Positions 34,101-44,171 of a DNA stretch of 64,000 nt are shown piece by piece. A program made the translations under genes and the position numbers. The first letter of the stretch is position 1, and each line of letters opens with the position of its first letter. This DNA is from Aphrocallistes beatrix (Eukaryota; Porifera; Hexactinellida; Sceptrulophora; Aphrocallistidae): positions 62,001 through 126,000 of the forward strand of contig OY725493.1 of the NCBI GenBank assembly GCA_963281255.1. Reading direction: 5' to 3'. The notes beneath the pieces are model-generated. The model saw only the letters and a program-made list of their open reading frames with translations, was not told the DNA's origin and made no database searches.

Positions 34101-37100
34101 CACTGAGCAGCAGTTCCACGTGGAGATCTACAAGTCCACCAAGTGCAACGACGTGCAGCAGACTGGGTGAGTTGCTTCTGAGATTCATAACCAATATTAA
34201 CCATGGATGGTTTTGTTGTGTAGAAATCTGAGATTATCCATAGAATCGCGAGGTTTGTTTTGCTCATTCAAATGGTCTTGTGGTTCAATCGGTTTCACCG
34301 TAGCTTGATAACATCGCCACCAAATTGTGACACACGACACAATTTGGTGGCACGGGACCCAATTTACTTTGGTGAAGCCTCATAGAGGAAGCGAAACGAA
34401 CCTCACAATTCTATGGCTAATCTCAGTATACTATATTACACAACCATCCATGGTTATGTAGTATAAGAATCCCCACTAACCTACGCAACAGGAATCTTTT
34501 GTAATTTTGTAATTTTGTGCTCATTGGCTATTTTGAGACATTTGGAATATTTGACTTTTGTCTAATATCTTTGTTTCTATTCTGAAGAAAGTTGTGGAAT
34601 CTCATTTGGGATCTTTGCTAATGCTTTATGGTTTATAATGATAGTTTTAGATTTACACTGAAACAGGAATTGTTTAGTTTCAATTCCAGTTAGAAACACA
34701 TGTTTACACTCAGTATCATCTTCACATTCCAATTTACCACTTCTATCTCTTAGGTATTGCCCTCGCGGCGCATTTTGTGCTTTCGCGCACAACGAATCAG
34801 AATTGAACGCTCAGAGAGAACTCACCAGCGCCCCGCTCTCTTCCTCCGCGCCACCGGAGCAGCCTAACAACCGAGAAGCGGCGGAGGAATTCATACCACA
34901 CCGCACCCTCACCACCGCCTCCCAGCCCAAGCCAATCGGAAACAAGTCCTCCCTCCTCGGAATAGCGTCAGTTTTTAATAGCTTAATAGCAACTCAGTAA
35001 AAGTCCGGATTCCAATGACGTCATAATTCTATGATGATCGACATTTTCGTCTGAGCTCAGAACTTAAAAATCAGCTTTCTGTGCCTGGCAGTTTCTTCAA
35101 TCAATTCGTTACACATATATACGTATATATATATTAATCGAGTTTTAATAGTAAGGACTATGCAGGTACTCAGCTGGCGCGCTGGGCAGGGCTGAGCAGA
35201 AGGAGTTCGCGGAGGAGGAGCTGACGTTCGGACTGTCCCCGCGGGTGTCGGGCGGTCTCTCTGGCTCCGTGGCGAGCTCCGCCTCCGACACCGCCGAGGG
35301 ATTGGGCGCCAATCCCAGCGTGGACGACATAAACTCTCTGGAGTTCGACATGTCCGACTTGGAAGGCTTCGCAGTCTCAGATGCTCACCTCACTGGTAAC
35401 CAATGGCTTGCCGCAGTTCTATTTTTAGCCACCCAAGTCTGAAAGTTACAGATCTCACTGGAGAGTTCAACCAATCTAATTCTGTTCTATTTATAGACTC
35501 GAAGGTGTCCATCCTAGCAACCAGCCCCGCGGCGCAGAAATTCCTGCAGACGTTCTCGCAGCTGTCGCAGGGTCCGCTCAACTCCGCCTACATCTCCTCC
35601 TCCGCCCCCACGCACCCCTATGACGTCATCAAGAGGCAGCACACCTCTCCGCTGCGCGTGCCCAATCAGCCAATGAGACTCCCGCCAGCTGGACACGAGT
35701 CCCTGACGCAGGCCATGCAGGGGATGAGCGTGGGCGAACAGCTGATTGGCCATAGCCCGATCCCCACCTCCCTGGGACAAGTGACCAATCAGAATCCAGC
35801 TCCTGCCTCCTTGGGACAGCTGGCCGGTCAGGCGGACCAGGGGGAAGGGGAGGAAACCAGCCAATCAGACTCCCTCGCCATGGGCGCCATTCCTGACAGA
35901 CACATGGAGAGCAGCAAGAGGTAAGACTCCTTCGATGTTCTATTTATAGAATCTACAGACTCACCCAGGAGATCTATAGCACACAAAGGAATGTCTCATG
36001 TGCCCAATCTCAAATATCCAGTCTTAATAAGTTGTCACAGCTTCCATTCTAAATTTATCCCAGAGCATAGCACATCCATAAATAGACACAATTCTCAGCT
36101 GAGTTCTATAAATAGCTACGAGTAGTAGGGCGGCTTCTTGACGGAGATGCCGTAGTCCGCCAGGGCCAGCTGCAGGGTGTCCACCGTGAGGCAGTAGGAC
36201 TTCTCTTTGGAGTTCTTCTTGCTGCTCTGTCCCACGCCAGTCATCTTGCAGTGTTGAAGAGCGTCGTTGGATACCTCAGAAATGAACTTCTGCGCCGCCA
36301 GAGAGATCAGACGCACCACTCTGGGGTCCGAGGTGTTGAACCCAGTCTTCTGGAGGTAGTGGTCTAAAATAGAACAGGGAACTATAAATAGAACTGAGAT
36401 GGACATTTGATTGGTCAGGTCCTAGCTAGGATATCGGAGCTACTAACTGGTCAAGGAGTCTGGAATTGTGGGAGTTACATCTTCCAGAGAGGACAGGAAT
36501 TCCGAGAGTGTCCCTCCTCTCTCCTCTGGGGTCTCTTCTGCCATCTGAACTAAATATAGAACTGACACAGATGTAAACGAACAGAAATAAACAAACCAAT
36601 ATGTGTCTAATTATAGCTTAATCAGTTGCTTTATTTAGACTCTCAGAACTCCATCAGACATTCCCGCCGTTGCTAGGAGGGACAGAGGGGTCCCCTTCCG
36701 TGGCGACACCATTCATCCACCTGAACGAGTCCACCCTTCAGCCACACTCAGGTAAGCAGCTGATTGGCTAGAATGGCTACTAAGGAGAAATCAGGAAAAT
36801 AGGGTTCCTCATTTCCTGTTTGTGAATTCCACTCATAGCTACCAACTAACTACCGATTTGATACTATAAATAGATGTCTCATTTATGTGCTAGTATTGCT
36901 TAACTACGTAGTAGGGTATATGGTATGTTAGGAATTGCTCAATTCCCTCAAGATATTGGTCAATGTATGGGAACAAAAATCTTAATTTCCTCAATCTCAT
37001 AAGTTCATTCGTACAAAGCCAGCTGAGACAGTTCAAGATGGCGCACTTATATAGGCTCTATGTGCTAGTTCTATTTTAGGCTCGGACCTACTGAGTACCA

Positions 37101-39291
37101 GCGCCCCCACCCACTTGTCCCATGGGACACATGGGACACATGGGTCCCACCCGGCCGATCAGCTGCTGGACTCCATTCTGAAGGAACAGTTCCCGCGCTC
37201 GCCTAACAATCAGCTGATCTCCGCGGGAGGTCTGATTGCGAGTCCTGGCGCCCACAGCCTCAACTGCATCGAGAATGAAATCCTGCAGGACCAACTCAAA
37301 CAGGCGCAAGTGAGTAATTAGGCGCCAAAGTTAATATTATGCACATATTTAAATTAATATCAGGTAACCATGGTATTAGTATTTGGTTTGTTGATGGATT
37401 CAATACAATGTAAGATTGATTTGTATGCAAATTAAAATTCGGTATTTAGAATTATTCAAAAATTGAAAATATCAGTGATGATCATTCATTAACTTTGAGT
37501 CTTAATAAGTGTGAAAATATGAATTGCCTAGCAATATTATCGAACTGAATATTAATAAGTAATAGCATACGTTATATTAGTTGCTGATAACTTGAAGATA
37601 TCACGCAACTTAACTACAAAGTCTAGTATAACAAAGTAACTTACTACTACTTGTAGTATGAGTAATATTAGTTGTATAAAAAGTATTGATGATAGTTCTG
37701 TAATCTTAGTTGTATAATAAAGTATTGATGATAGTATGAGTAATTTTAGTTGCATATTAAGTATACTCTCAAACAACATACGAGCAATTATTACCATTAC
37801 GCAATATTAGTTGTAACTATGCAGTATATAAGTATGGGATATTTTTGAGTTTAAAAGTAAGAATTCTAATCGCAACTAACTTTAACAAATGGGGAATATA
37901 CTGAGCGGAAATGGAGAGAGAGAAGGGCAATCAAACAATCCTCTCACGTACACCTATTCAAAGTCAGAAAAGGAAGACTTTATTTCATATGGTGTGTGGT
38001 CTGCATTGATGGAGTTTTCAGGCGGACATCATTAACTGTTTGGAATAAGAATAACTCTATAACGTATTTACCCACTACTCATATATTCTATTGCTTATTA
38101 GATACAAGCAATACTCAATAATTTTGACCTTTAGTGTGTTGTGTGTGTAATGTATTAATTGTTATAATGTACCATCAATAGTTTTAACTTTCATCAGTTT
38201 TCCCAAACATTTCAAAGGCTTATCAGCCAATAAGCTTTGATTCTGAATAGGTACGCTTATGCATGGACACTGTATCTGTCCATAGGTGCAATCCTGCGAA
38301 TCTAACCAAGAAATAGAAATGTATTTTAGGCTTTATAGCTATATTCATAGGGGCAAGTTCTCTGTAATGTTGAAAGACAAAGTCCATTCATTATGATTTA
38401 TAATTATGACAGTATTAGAAAAGCTTCTAATGGAGACTACCGAAAAACTTTTGCACCAGGGATACTGTTGAGGATGATTGAATTTGGATTTTGAACTTGG
38501 ATACCATGTCTATAAGATAGGACAGTAGCACAATCTGGACAATATTTCCATTCTGATGGCTTCCCTTATAATAGAGAGTAGACTCTGGCATAATGACACC
38601 TGAAATCTTGAAGTATTCTTCTTTAAATAGCAATTCATTCTGGATTATACTACAGCCCTCAGAGATACGCTCCTACCCTTAAACCCATAAATTTGTATAT
38701 AAATCTATAAACAACAATAAAATATAGGTACATTGGGTAATATTCTAACTTTCACGCTCCTAAACACTTTCGGGCTTAAACTCATATGCCTAAAGGAGCG
38801 TCTCACTTCCATATAATCCATTGAGTTCATCGTATCATGGCAGTTACTGTATAGTTACATTGTACAGTATAATATTGTACGGTATATTGTACAGTATAAT
38901 GTACGGTATATTGCACGGTATAATATTGCATGGTATAATGTGTATAATGCGTAGGAGCGCATCAACATGCTGGAGGGGAACTGCCTGCAGTACAGACAGA
39001 GCATGGAGTTCATGAAGCGGCGCATGGACATGATGGAGGTGTCCATGGCCGCCAAGCAGGGACAAGACACGGACGTGCAGGGGTCAGTCTATTTTTAGGT
39101 GTTACTATTTCCGTGCACGCTGTGACCCTCCCTCTTGTAGCTTCAACACCTCTGACTTGGTGGACCCCCCTCACCCCCTGCTGGCCGCCTGGAGGCAGGA
39201 CGCGCCACTTGACACCTGTGCCTACTGCGGACACAAGAGGGACGCAGGGAGCGAGTGCGCCTACTGCAAGAACAAAGCGCCAGCAATGTGA
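31150..39291 (+). CDS. unk: Unkempt-family CCCH zinc-finger RNA-binding protein
   Basis: Twelve exons join in frame to 817 residues: 31150-31400, 31640-31837, 32828-32988, 33218-33399, 33994-34166, 34754-34966, 35166-35395, 35497-35920, 36639-36751, 37080-37309, 38955-39082, 39141-39291. Six CCCH fingers lie in the first ~330 residues, in the two-cluster arrangement of Unkempt (for example TYCTLYDENTGLCPQGEECAFLH, TCVHETDARGYCVKNGVHCAFAH, KCNDVQQTGYCPRGAFCAFAH). Then come a Ser/Pro-rich linker, a coiled coil (NEILQDQLKQAQ...INMLEGNCLQYRQSMEF) and a C-terminal Cys cluster CAYCGHKRDAGSECAYC. Unkempt binds UAG-containing mRNA and represses translation during morphogenesis. The acceptors of exons 8 and 10 are CTATTTATAG and CTATTTTAG. 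Intron 8 holds TAF10 on the opposite strand; several introns hold MITEs. Confidence 0.95.
32412..32753. mobile_element. hAT-like MITE in Unkempt intron 2
   Basis: Ends CATCGGTGGGCAACCTGGG and, inverted, CAGTGGCGGGCAACCTTAA. It contains multiple GGCCCG words. The flanks CATTATAG and CATTAAGA are an imperfect 8-bp duplication. Internal GTCAGTTCTTG...CAAGAACTGAC forms a hairpin. Confidence 0.65.
33558..33693. mobile_element. TA-flanked pogo-like MITE in Unkempt intron 4
   Basis: Starts CAGTCGACTCCGCTTAATAG and ends with GAGTCAACTG, between TA dinucleotides. A second copy is nested in another element at 62296-62483, with shared internal sequence such as TCGGTCAGAGGACATTTTG. Confidence 0.85.
34198..34456. 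mobile_element. MITE with AACCATGGATGGTT terminal repeats in Unkempt intron 5
   Basis: The left end AACCATGGATGGTTTTGTTG is mirrored at the right by ACACAACCATCCATGGTT. An internal palindrome, CACCAAATTGTG...CACAATTTGGTG, lies at about 34319-34352. Length is about 259 bp. Confidence 0.65.
36116..36544 (-). CDS. TAF10: TAF10, TFIID/SAGA subunit
   Basis: Two exons, 36544-36448 and 36363-36116, give 114 residues. The histone-fold core is highly conserved: SLEDVTPTIPDSLT, HYLQKTGF, DPRVVRLISLAAQKFISEVSNDALQHCKM, then a basic KKNSKEKSY linker and LTVDTLQLALADYGISVKKPPYYS. TAF10 is a shared histone-fold subunit of TFIID and SAGA. The whole gene sits inside intron 8 of Unkempt on the opposite strand, with 195 bp to the upstream Unkempt exon and 94 bp to the next. 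The intron acceptor is CTATTTTAG, and a further acceptor-like CTATATTTAG lies a few bases before the ATG, so a noncoding 5' exon is likely. The N-terminus is shorter than in vertebrates. Confidence 0.95.
38655..38810. repeat. GAGACGCTCC-family MITE-like repeat in Unkempt intron 10
   Basis: GAGATACGCTCCTA on the left and TAAAGGAGCGTCTCAC on the right are inverted with respect to each other. The body AACACTTTCGGGCTTAAACT is shared with 61712-61865. The rest of this 1.6-kb intron (37310-38954) is AT-rich, with repeated AGTATTGATGATAGT words near 37680-37740 and no other feature. Confidence 0.65.
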
Positions 39292-39464
39292 TTGGTTGAT
39301 TGACTGCTGTTCTTCTGTTTAATGAGCTACTTATACTTATCAGCTGTGTCTATTATAGAATGGAGGATTTGGGTGTGACATGGCGGGAGACGCCAGATGT
39401 TGTGTAAACATCTGACGTCATACTAACACTGTTTACTAAATGAAAGCTAAATTTAAATCTGAAC

Positions 39465-39470
39465 AATAAA
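39465..39470 (+). terminator. Candidate polyadenylation signal of Unkempt
   Basis: AATAAA lies 174 bases after the Unkempt stop and 64 bases before the TMA16 stop on the other strand, so the two transcripts probably converge here. Confidence 0.5.
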
Positions 39471-39533
39471 GCTATTTATAGTAACGCTTAAACACGTGTG
39501 CTATTCTTGTATAAAGTTACTAAAAATAGATTG

Positions 39534-39980
39534 CTAGGGTTTGGTTTTGGAGAATTTTTTCATAGTGATGTTGTGCTGAATCCATTTGACTTCTCCATTC
39601 CAATCTCTCAAATTGGTAACCACGCGCTTGATACTAAGATCTGGCGCCTGAATTCCCCCGCTCGATTCGAACTGGTGTCTCTCCTGCTCCACTTGCATCC
39701 GTGCCATGTCGTCTCGGTGTGTGCCACTTGACACCTCTTCACCCCGACACAGGAACTCCTCAATCAGCTGTTCCATCTCGGACACATCGTACACCTCCTT
39801 CCCTGCCACAAGGTGGCGCTGGAACCACTTGAGCTTGTCCGCCACTATTCTGTCCAAGTGGCAGCGCGCCACTAACCGCCGCTCCACCCTCGCCCTGTGC
39901 GACACCTGTTTCTTGAGCTGGTGCAGCTTCCTGGAGTGCGGATGCAGCTCCTTCGCCTTCACGCCGCACCGCTTACTCAT
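39534..39980 (-). CDS. TMA16: TMA16, translation machinery-associated protein 16
   Basis: Single coding exon, 148 residues. Conserved features of the TMA16 family are the basic N-terminus with LHPHSRKLHQLKKQVSHR, then VADKLKWFQRHLV, YDVSEMEQLIEEFLCR, MQVEQERHQFESSGGIQAPDL and a final LRDWNG motif. TMA16 is a late nuclear factor of 60S ribosome biogenesis. It is smaller than the human protein because the C-terminal tail is short. It is tail to tail with Unkempt, 242 bp apart. A CTATTTATAG acceptor-like site 22 bases upstream of the ATG (minus strand) suggests a spliced leader exon. Confidence 0.88.
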   Translation of the reverse strand: MSKRCGVKAKELHPHSRKLHQLKKQVSHRARVERRLVARCHLDRIVADKLKWFQRHLVAGKEVYDVSEMEQLIEEFLCRGEEVSSGTHRDDMARMQVEQERHQFESSGGIQAPDLSIKRVVTNLRDWNGEVKWIQHNITMKKFSKTKP

Positions 39981-40068
39981 TCAAGCTAATTATAGCTCTC
40001 TATAAATAGAATCATATATCGTATTAGGGAATCCCAGTTAATACACAACCACGGAATTAGCTAGGATT

Positions 40069-40332
40069 CATAGGCGTCGTAACCCACCCGGTTACCGGCA
40101 ATTGCCGGGAGGCCCAGAGTGAATGCCGGGTACTACCCGGCAGGCCGGGTGCTACCCGCTAAAAAGCTTAGTGCTATTATGTACTGGTAATTGGCTGTTA
40201 CTAATTCCTCATGTAGATCAAGGGTTCACGGTCCATTTGGCTGACGGTGACGCTGGATCAGCTGAAGATACGGCCCTGGATTATTGTGGCCGGGCAGTCC
40301 AAGGGTAGGAAATAAAGTTTACGACGCCTATG
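40069..40332. mobile_element. hAT-like MITE with CATAGGCGTCGTAA ends
   Basis: The inverted ends CATAGGCGTCGTAA and TTTACGACGCCTATG are flanked by a perfect 8-bp duplication CTAGGATT (40061-40068 and 40333-40340). The left third is full of CCCGG/CCGGG words that can fold on themselves. No coding capacity. Confidence 0.88.
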
Positions 40333-40417
40333 CTAGGATTATCTAACGGAGTATATTATAACCGGAGAAACGAAGCAGTCTGCTTCTCTACACAATAGTT
40401 TCAAGCGGTGGGGACGC

Positions 40418-40721
40418 AGCATTTGTCCGAATCGATTTTTGGAATATTGTCATTTGTCCGAATCGTAATTTGGAATATTGTCACTTGTCCGAATTGGGAC
40501 GCTCGGAATATTGAGTGTAAAATTGGCATTTTAATTTCGTGACGAGTGGGTTGAGTGGCATTACTAGAAATCCTATTCTGACAAACGCCAGCAAAGGAAA
40601 TTCTGACTAATGACTACTTCAAGATTCTGAAAAATGCAGCCTCTTCATTCGGACAAATGACAATATTCCAAAAATCGATTCGAACAAATGACAATATTCC
40701 AAAAATCTATTCGGACAAATG
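40418..40721. mobile_element. MITE with CATTTGTCCGAATCG ends
   Basis: The left arm holds three tandem CATTTGTCCGAATCG...GGAATATTGTC units (40418-40500) and the right arm their reverse complements (40650-40721). It is a palindromic element with subterminal repeats; the target duplication was not resolved. Confidence 0.7.
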
Positions 40722-41198
40722 CATGCGCCTCTCAAGCGGTCTAGTCTTTCCCTGGTCTCCACTACCAGGGATTGGAAATATATCAAATACAGCAGAACTC
40801 AATAAGACGTACCCCTCCGGGAAGCGGAAAAAAGTACGTACAACCGAGTTGATATTAGACATGAATCTATACATTAAATGAATTTTGGTAAATTCAGAGA
40901 AATGAGTACTAACCGAGTTCTACTGAATGCGATATTTGATATATGATGACTTCGCATTTTATGAATTCATTATTTCCACGAATGAGGCTGCAAGTATTAA
41001 TGAAGTATTTATGATATTGACACCTCGAGGATAAGTTTATTTGATAAATAGAGGTGATGGTTCTAAAATAATTCACAAAACAAGCAAATAAATAATAACA
41101 CAATGATAACCTAATTGGTTAAGAGAGGAGATATCAACATTTAAAACTGTAAACTCAGAACTATTCACACCAATAATTAAAAGAAAAAGTGTCTATCT
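40722..41198. other. Intergenic region
   Basis: AT-rich, no gene recognised. It would hold the 3' flank of the minus-strand gene ending at 41199. Confidence 0.45.
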
Positions 41199-43229
41199 TT
41201 ACTTCCGGAATTTGTGCTTAAATTTGGTGGGAGCGGCGCCCGAGAACGGTGGAGGGGGCGGGGGGGTGTTCTCTCTATCAGCTGATTGGTCAGTTTCCAA
41301 TGTTGTGTCGGTAGTGTCGGTCTGTGGATCCACAGGAGGGACGGAGCTGGGACTCGGCGTGGAGACCACAGGAGAGGGAGGGACCGGGCTGGGAGTAGAG
41401 CGGACGGGAGAGGCGGGAACATGGGACGAAGTAGGGACAACTGGAGATGGGGGGATAGGAGGAACAGGGGAGGAAGAAGAGGGGACAACTGGAGAAGGGG
41501 GTACAGGAGGCACAGGAGAGGAAGAGGGGACAACCGGGGATGGGGGGACCGGTGGGACAGGGGAGGAAGTAGGAATAACTGGAGACGGGGGAACATGGGA
41601 CGAGATAGGGACAACTGGGGACGGGGGGACAGGGGGTACAGGGGAGGAAGAAGAGGGGACAACTGGAGATGGGGGCACAGGGGGTACAGGGGGGGAAGAA
41701 GAGGGGACAACCGGAGAAGGGGGCACAGGAGGCACAGGGGAGGAAGAAGAGGGGACAACTGGAGATGGGGGAACAGGAGGCACAGGGGAGGAGGAAGAGG
41801 GGACAACTGGAGCCTGGGGTATGTGGGGCACAGACGTAGCGGGGGCCATGGGCAGGATGGGAACCTTGGGCTTCCGCGGGACGGAGTGCTGCGAGTAGGG
41901 GGGAGGCTTGCCCCGCTTCGGCGATCTGAGCGAGGAGGTCTTGGTCAGCAGCGCGTGCTCCTTCTCCCGGAACATCTGCTGGTCCGCGGGCGTCTGCAGG
42001 AACGGGTGTCCCTCGTGGGGGACCCGCCCCATCCGGAAGTTGTTCCTCCCCTCGCCCTCCCTGGCGGGCAGCCGCTGCGTAGAGGAGTGGCTGCGCTTGG
42101 CGGTGGCGGGCCCGGCGGGGGGTCCGGTGGCAGCTACCGCCGTGCGTGGAGATCTGAGGTTGGGGGAGCTGACCTGGTTGGTGAAGGTCTTGGACTTGGC
42201 CATCCTTCTGTCCCGCGGGTCTATGGCGGGGAAGAACGGGTGTCCGGGACTCGGCGCCTGGTTGTGTCCCTCTGAGCCCGTCCGCGAGAACTGATTGGTC
42301 GCGGGGTCGGGGTCTGTGCGGGAGAGGGCGCGCGCCATCTGCAAAGAGGCCTCCTCGCCCGCCTCTTTCTCCTCCATTTCGCGCGCCACTTCTCGGTCCT
42401 CTCTCTCCTGCAGCTGCTCCGCCACATCCGCGTCCTGCAGCTGCTGCGCCAGCTGCTCGCCCTCGCGACGCTCCTGGATCCTAGGAATGCAGGATTTATT
42501 CACATACGGCACTCTTAGTGTGGAAAGAACCAACACGTCACTACTGTAATAACAGTATACACTATGCTGTGCTCTAACTATAACGGATATCAGCAATTCC
42601 TTAAATGGGCATTCTGAATAGTCTCATTACATTCTGATGAATACTTCAGCAGATTAGAGAATTCTCAATGAATAAAGTGATTGGTTGGATGAAGGAATGA
42701 TTGAGATTGAATCCAATACGATTAAGACTGCTGATACGCTCTCCATCCAAGACGTATCATCTGGAGAATGCATACATTCCAAGCTGTGATATGGTAACTA
42801 AGGATAACCTGTTCTTGGTGTGCTCGAAGCCGATGAGTTCCCTGGACAGCCAGGTCTGCACCCCCGCCTGATCCTGCCCTTGAGCATTCTTGTCCTGCAA
42901 CTTGGTTGCTAGCTTCCTGTCCATCTCCTCTCTCTTCAGACGCTCTGTCTCTAAATACAGACTATCACACAAATTCCTAACTGCCACCAGCGTAACTAAG
43001 CGTTGAACTGCTTACCTACGATCTTATTGAGTGTCTGTTCCTGCAAGGCCACTTTTGCTGCCACTTTAGAGCCCACAGTCACGGTCTGGTGTCGCGACTG
43101 CGAGGTGGATACGTTCCCCTCTCTGAGGTGTGAAAACTCCTCCTCCTGCATCCGCTGAGCCATCCCCATGTCCGCCTGGGACTGAAACTTCAACTTCGCT
43201 TCTTGCGGACTCAGAGCTTCATCTGACAT
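41199..43229 (-). CDS. CCDC50-like coiled-coil protein with proline-rich C-terminus
   Basis: Three exons, 43229-43016, 42950-42809 and 42480-41199, join to 545 residues. The N-terminal third is charged coiled coil with repeated LQ(D/E)..A..LQE.E motifs (MAQRMQEEEFSHLREGN, RKLATKLQDKNA, EQLAQQLQDADVAEQLQEREDREVAREME), the style of CCDC50/Ymer, a ubiquitin-binding signalling adaptor. This resemblance is moderate. The middle is basic and Ser-rich. The last ~190 residues are about nine imperfect repeats of PVVPSSSSPVPPVPPSP, encoded by a DNA minisatellite, giving many PxxP sites for SH3 domains. The exon 3 acceptor is CATTCCTAG, and CTATAAATAG lies eight bases before the ATG as a likely leader acceptor. 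The second exon is the weakest part of the model. Confidence 0.6.
41410..41830. repeat. Coding minisatellite (Pro/Ser/Val repeats)
   Basis: Imperfect ~51-bp units of GGAGATGGGGGCACAGGGGG type stand on the plus strand and encode the proline-rich repeats on the minus strand. Units vary in Ser number and in a PTSSHVP variant, so copy number is probably polymorphic. Confidence 0.85.
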
Positions 43230-43670
43230 TTAAACTCTATTTATAGTAACATTATTCATAGCATACTGCCATATAAGGAAGTTATGGGTTGTCAGAGGAA
43301 TGCAAAATGGAACTATTAAACTGGAATTGATTGCTAGTGACCAATCATTTTAACGCTTACTTAATTCTTAATAGCGAATTCGCCTATCAGATTAGAGGGA
43401 ATTCTATTTATTCTGGGTTTACAGCTACAATAGTCGGATTATGATGGATTCATGACGCATCGACTCATCTCAAAAGAAGACCCATTCCCATTCCCAGCTC
43501 TGCGAGGTTCTCATGAATTAGAGACACTTCTATGTCTAGACCACTTAAGTCATTCCATTTTGATCAGAGAACTTTCTCTACGAATAAATTAGTACAGAAC
43601 TACGCTAGAGATTCTCAATTAACTCCTCTTGAACTTCTCATGTCTGTCTGAGTCAGGCTGTGACGTCATA

Positions 43671-43808
43671 CAATCAAGGTCGCTTATTATGAACATTCGT
43701 TTATTATGAACTAATCTCCTGGTCCCAATTTCACTTTTTTCTATAGGGTATCTCTATTATGGACAGATTTTTACTCCCCTGATGGTTCACAATAAGCGAC
43801 CCTGACTG
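43671..43808. mobile_element. TA-flanked MITE with CAGTCAGGGTCGCTTATT ends
   Basis: Complete copy of 138 bp: left CAATCAAGGTCGCTTATTAT, right GGTTCACAATAAGCGACCCT then GACTG, between TA dinucleotides. It is the same family as 7108-7262. The surrounding 43230-44171 is otherwise intergenic with nothing recognised. Confidence 0.85.
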
Positions 43809-44171
43809 TACTATTAACAGTTCCTGGAATTATAATGTTATGCACTTGAGGATATATTAATATTTTCACACATATTCTAAGATGACCGAGGTTGATTGCT
43901 ATATTTGTTTACAATATTATTGAAATAAACAATCAGTGGACGAATAGGATTGTCTCAAATCCTCGGAGTTCGTTCTAACACTCCTAGATTCACAGAAAAA
44001 CCATGGATGTTATCAAGTACGCTAGCTAACACAACTGACATAGCAACGGTACATTCCTGTGTTGCAATATGACGTCATGACACACTAGTAATCGGTTGCT
44101 AGGGAGGGGGAAAGAATGTATAAACAGCTGTGATACATTTAAATATATAAATGCTACAATCAAAGTGTCAG

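Noticed and set aside
41286-42275. Arg/Gly-rich 329-codon plus-strand ORF, superficially like an RNA-binding RGG protein
   Set aside because: It is the antisense reading of the proline-rich minisatellite of the CCDC50-like gene. No start context or splice support.
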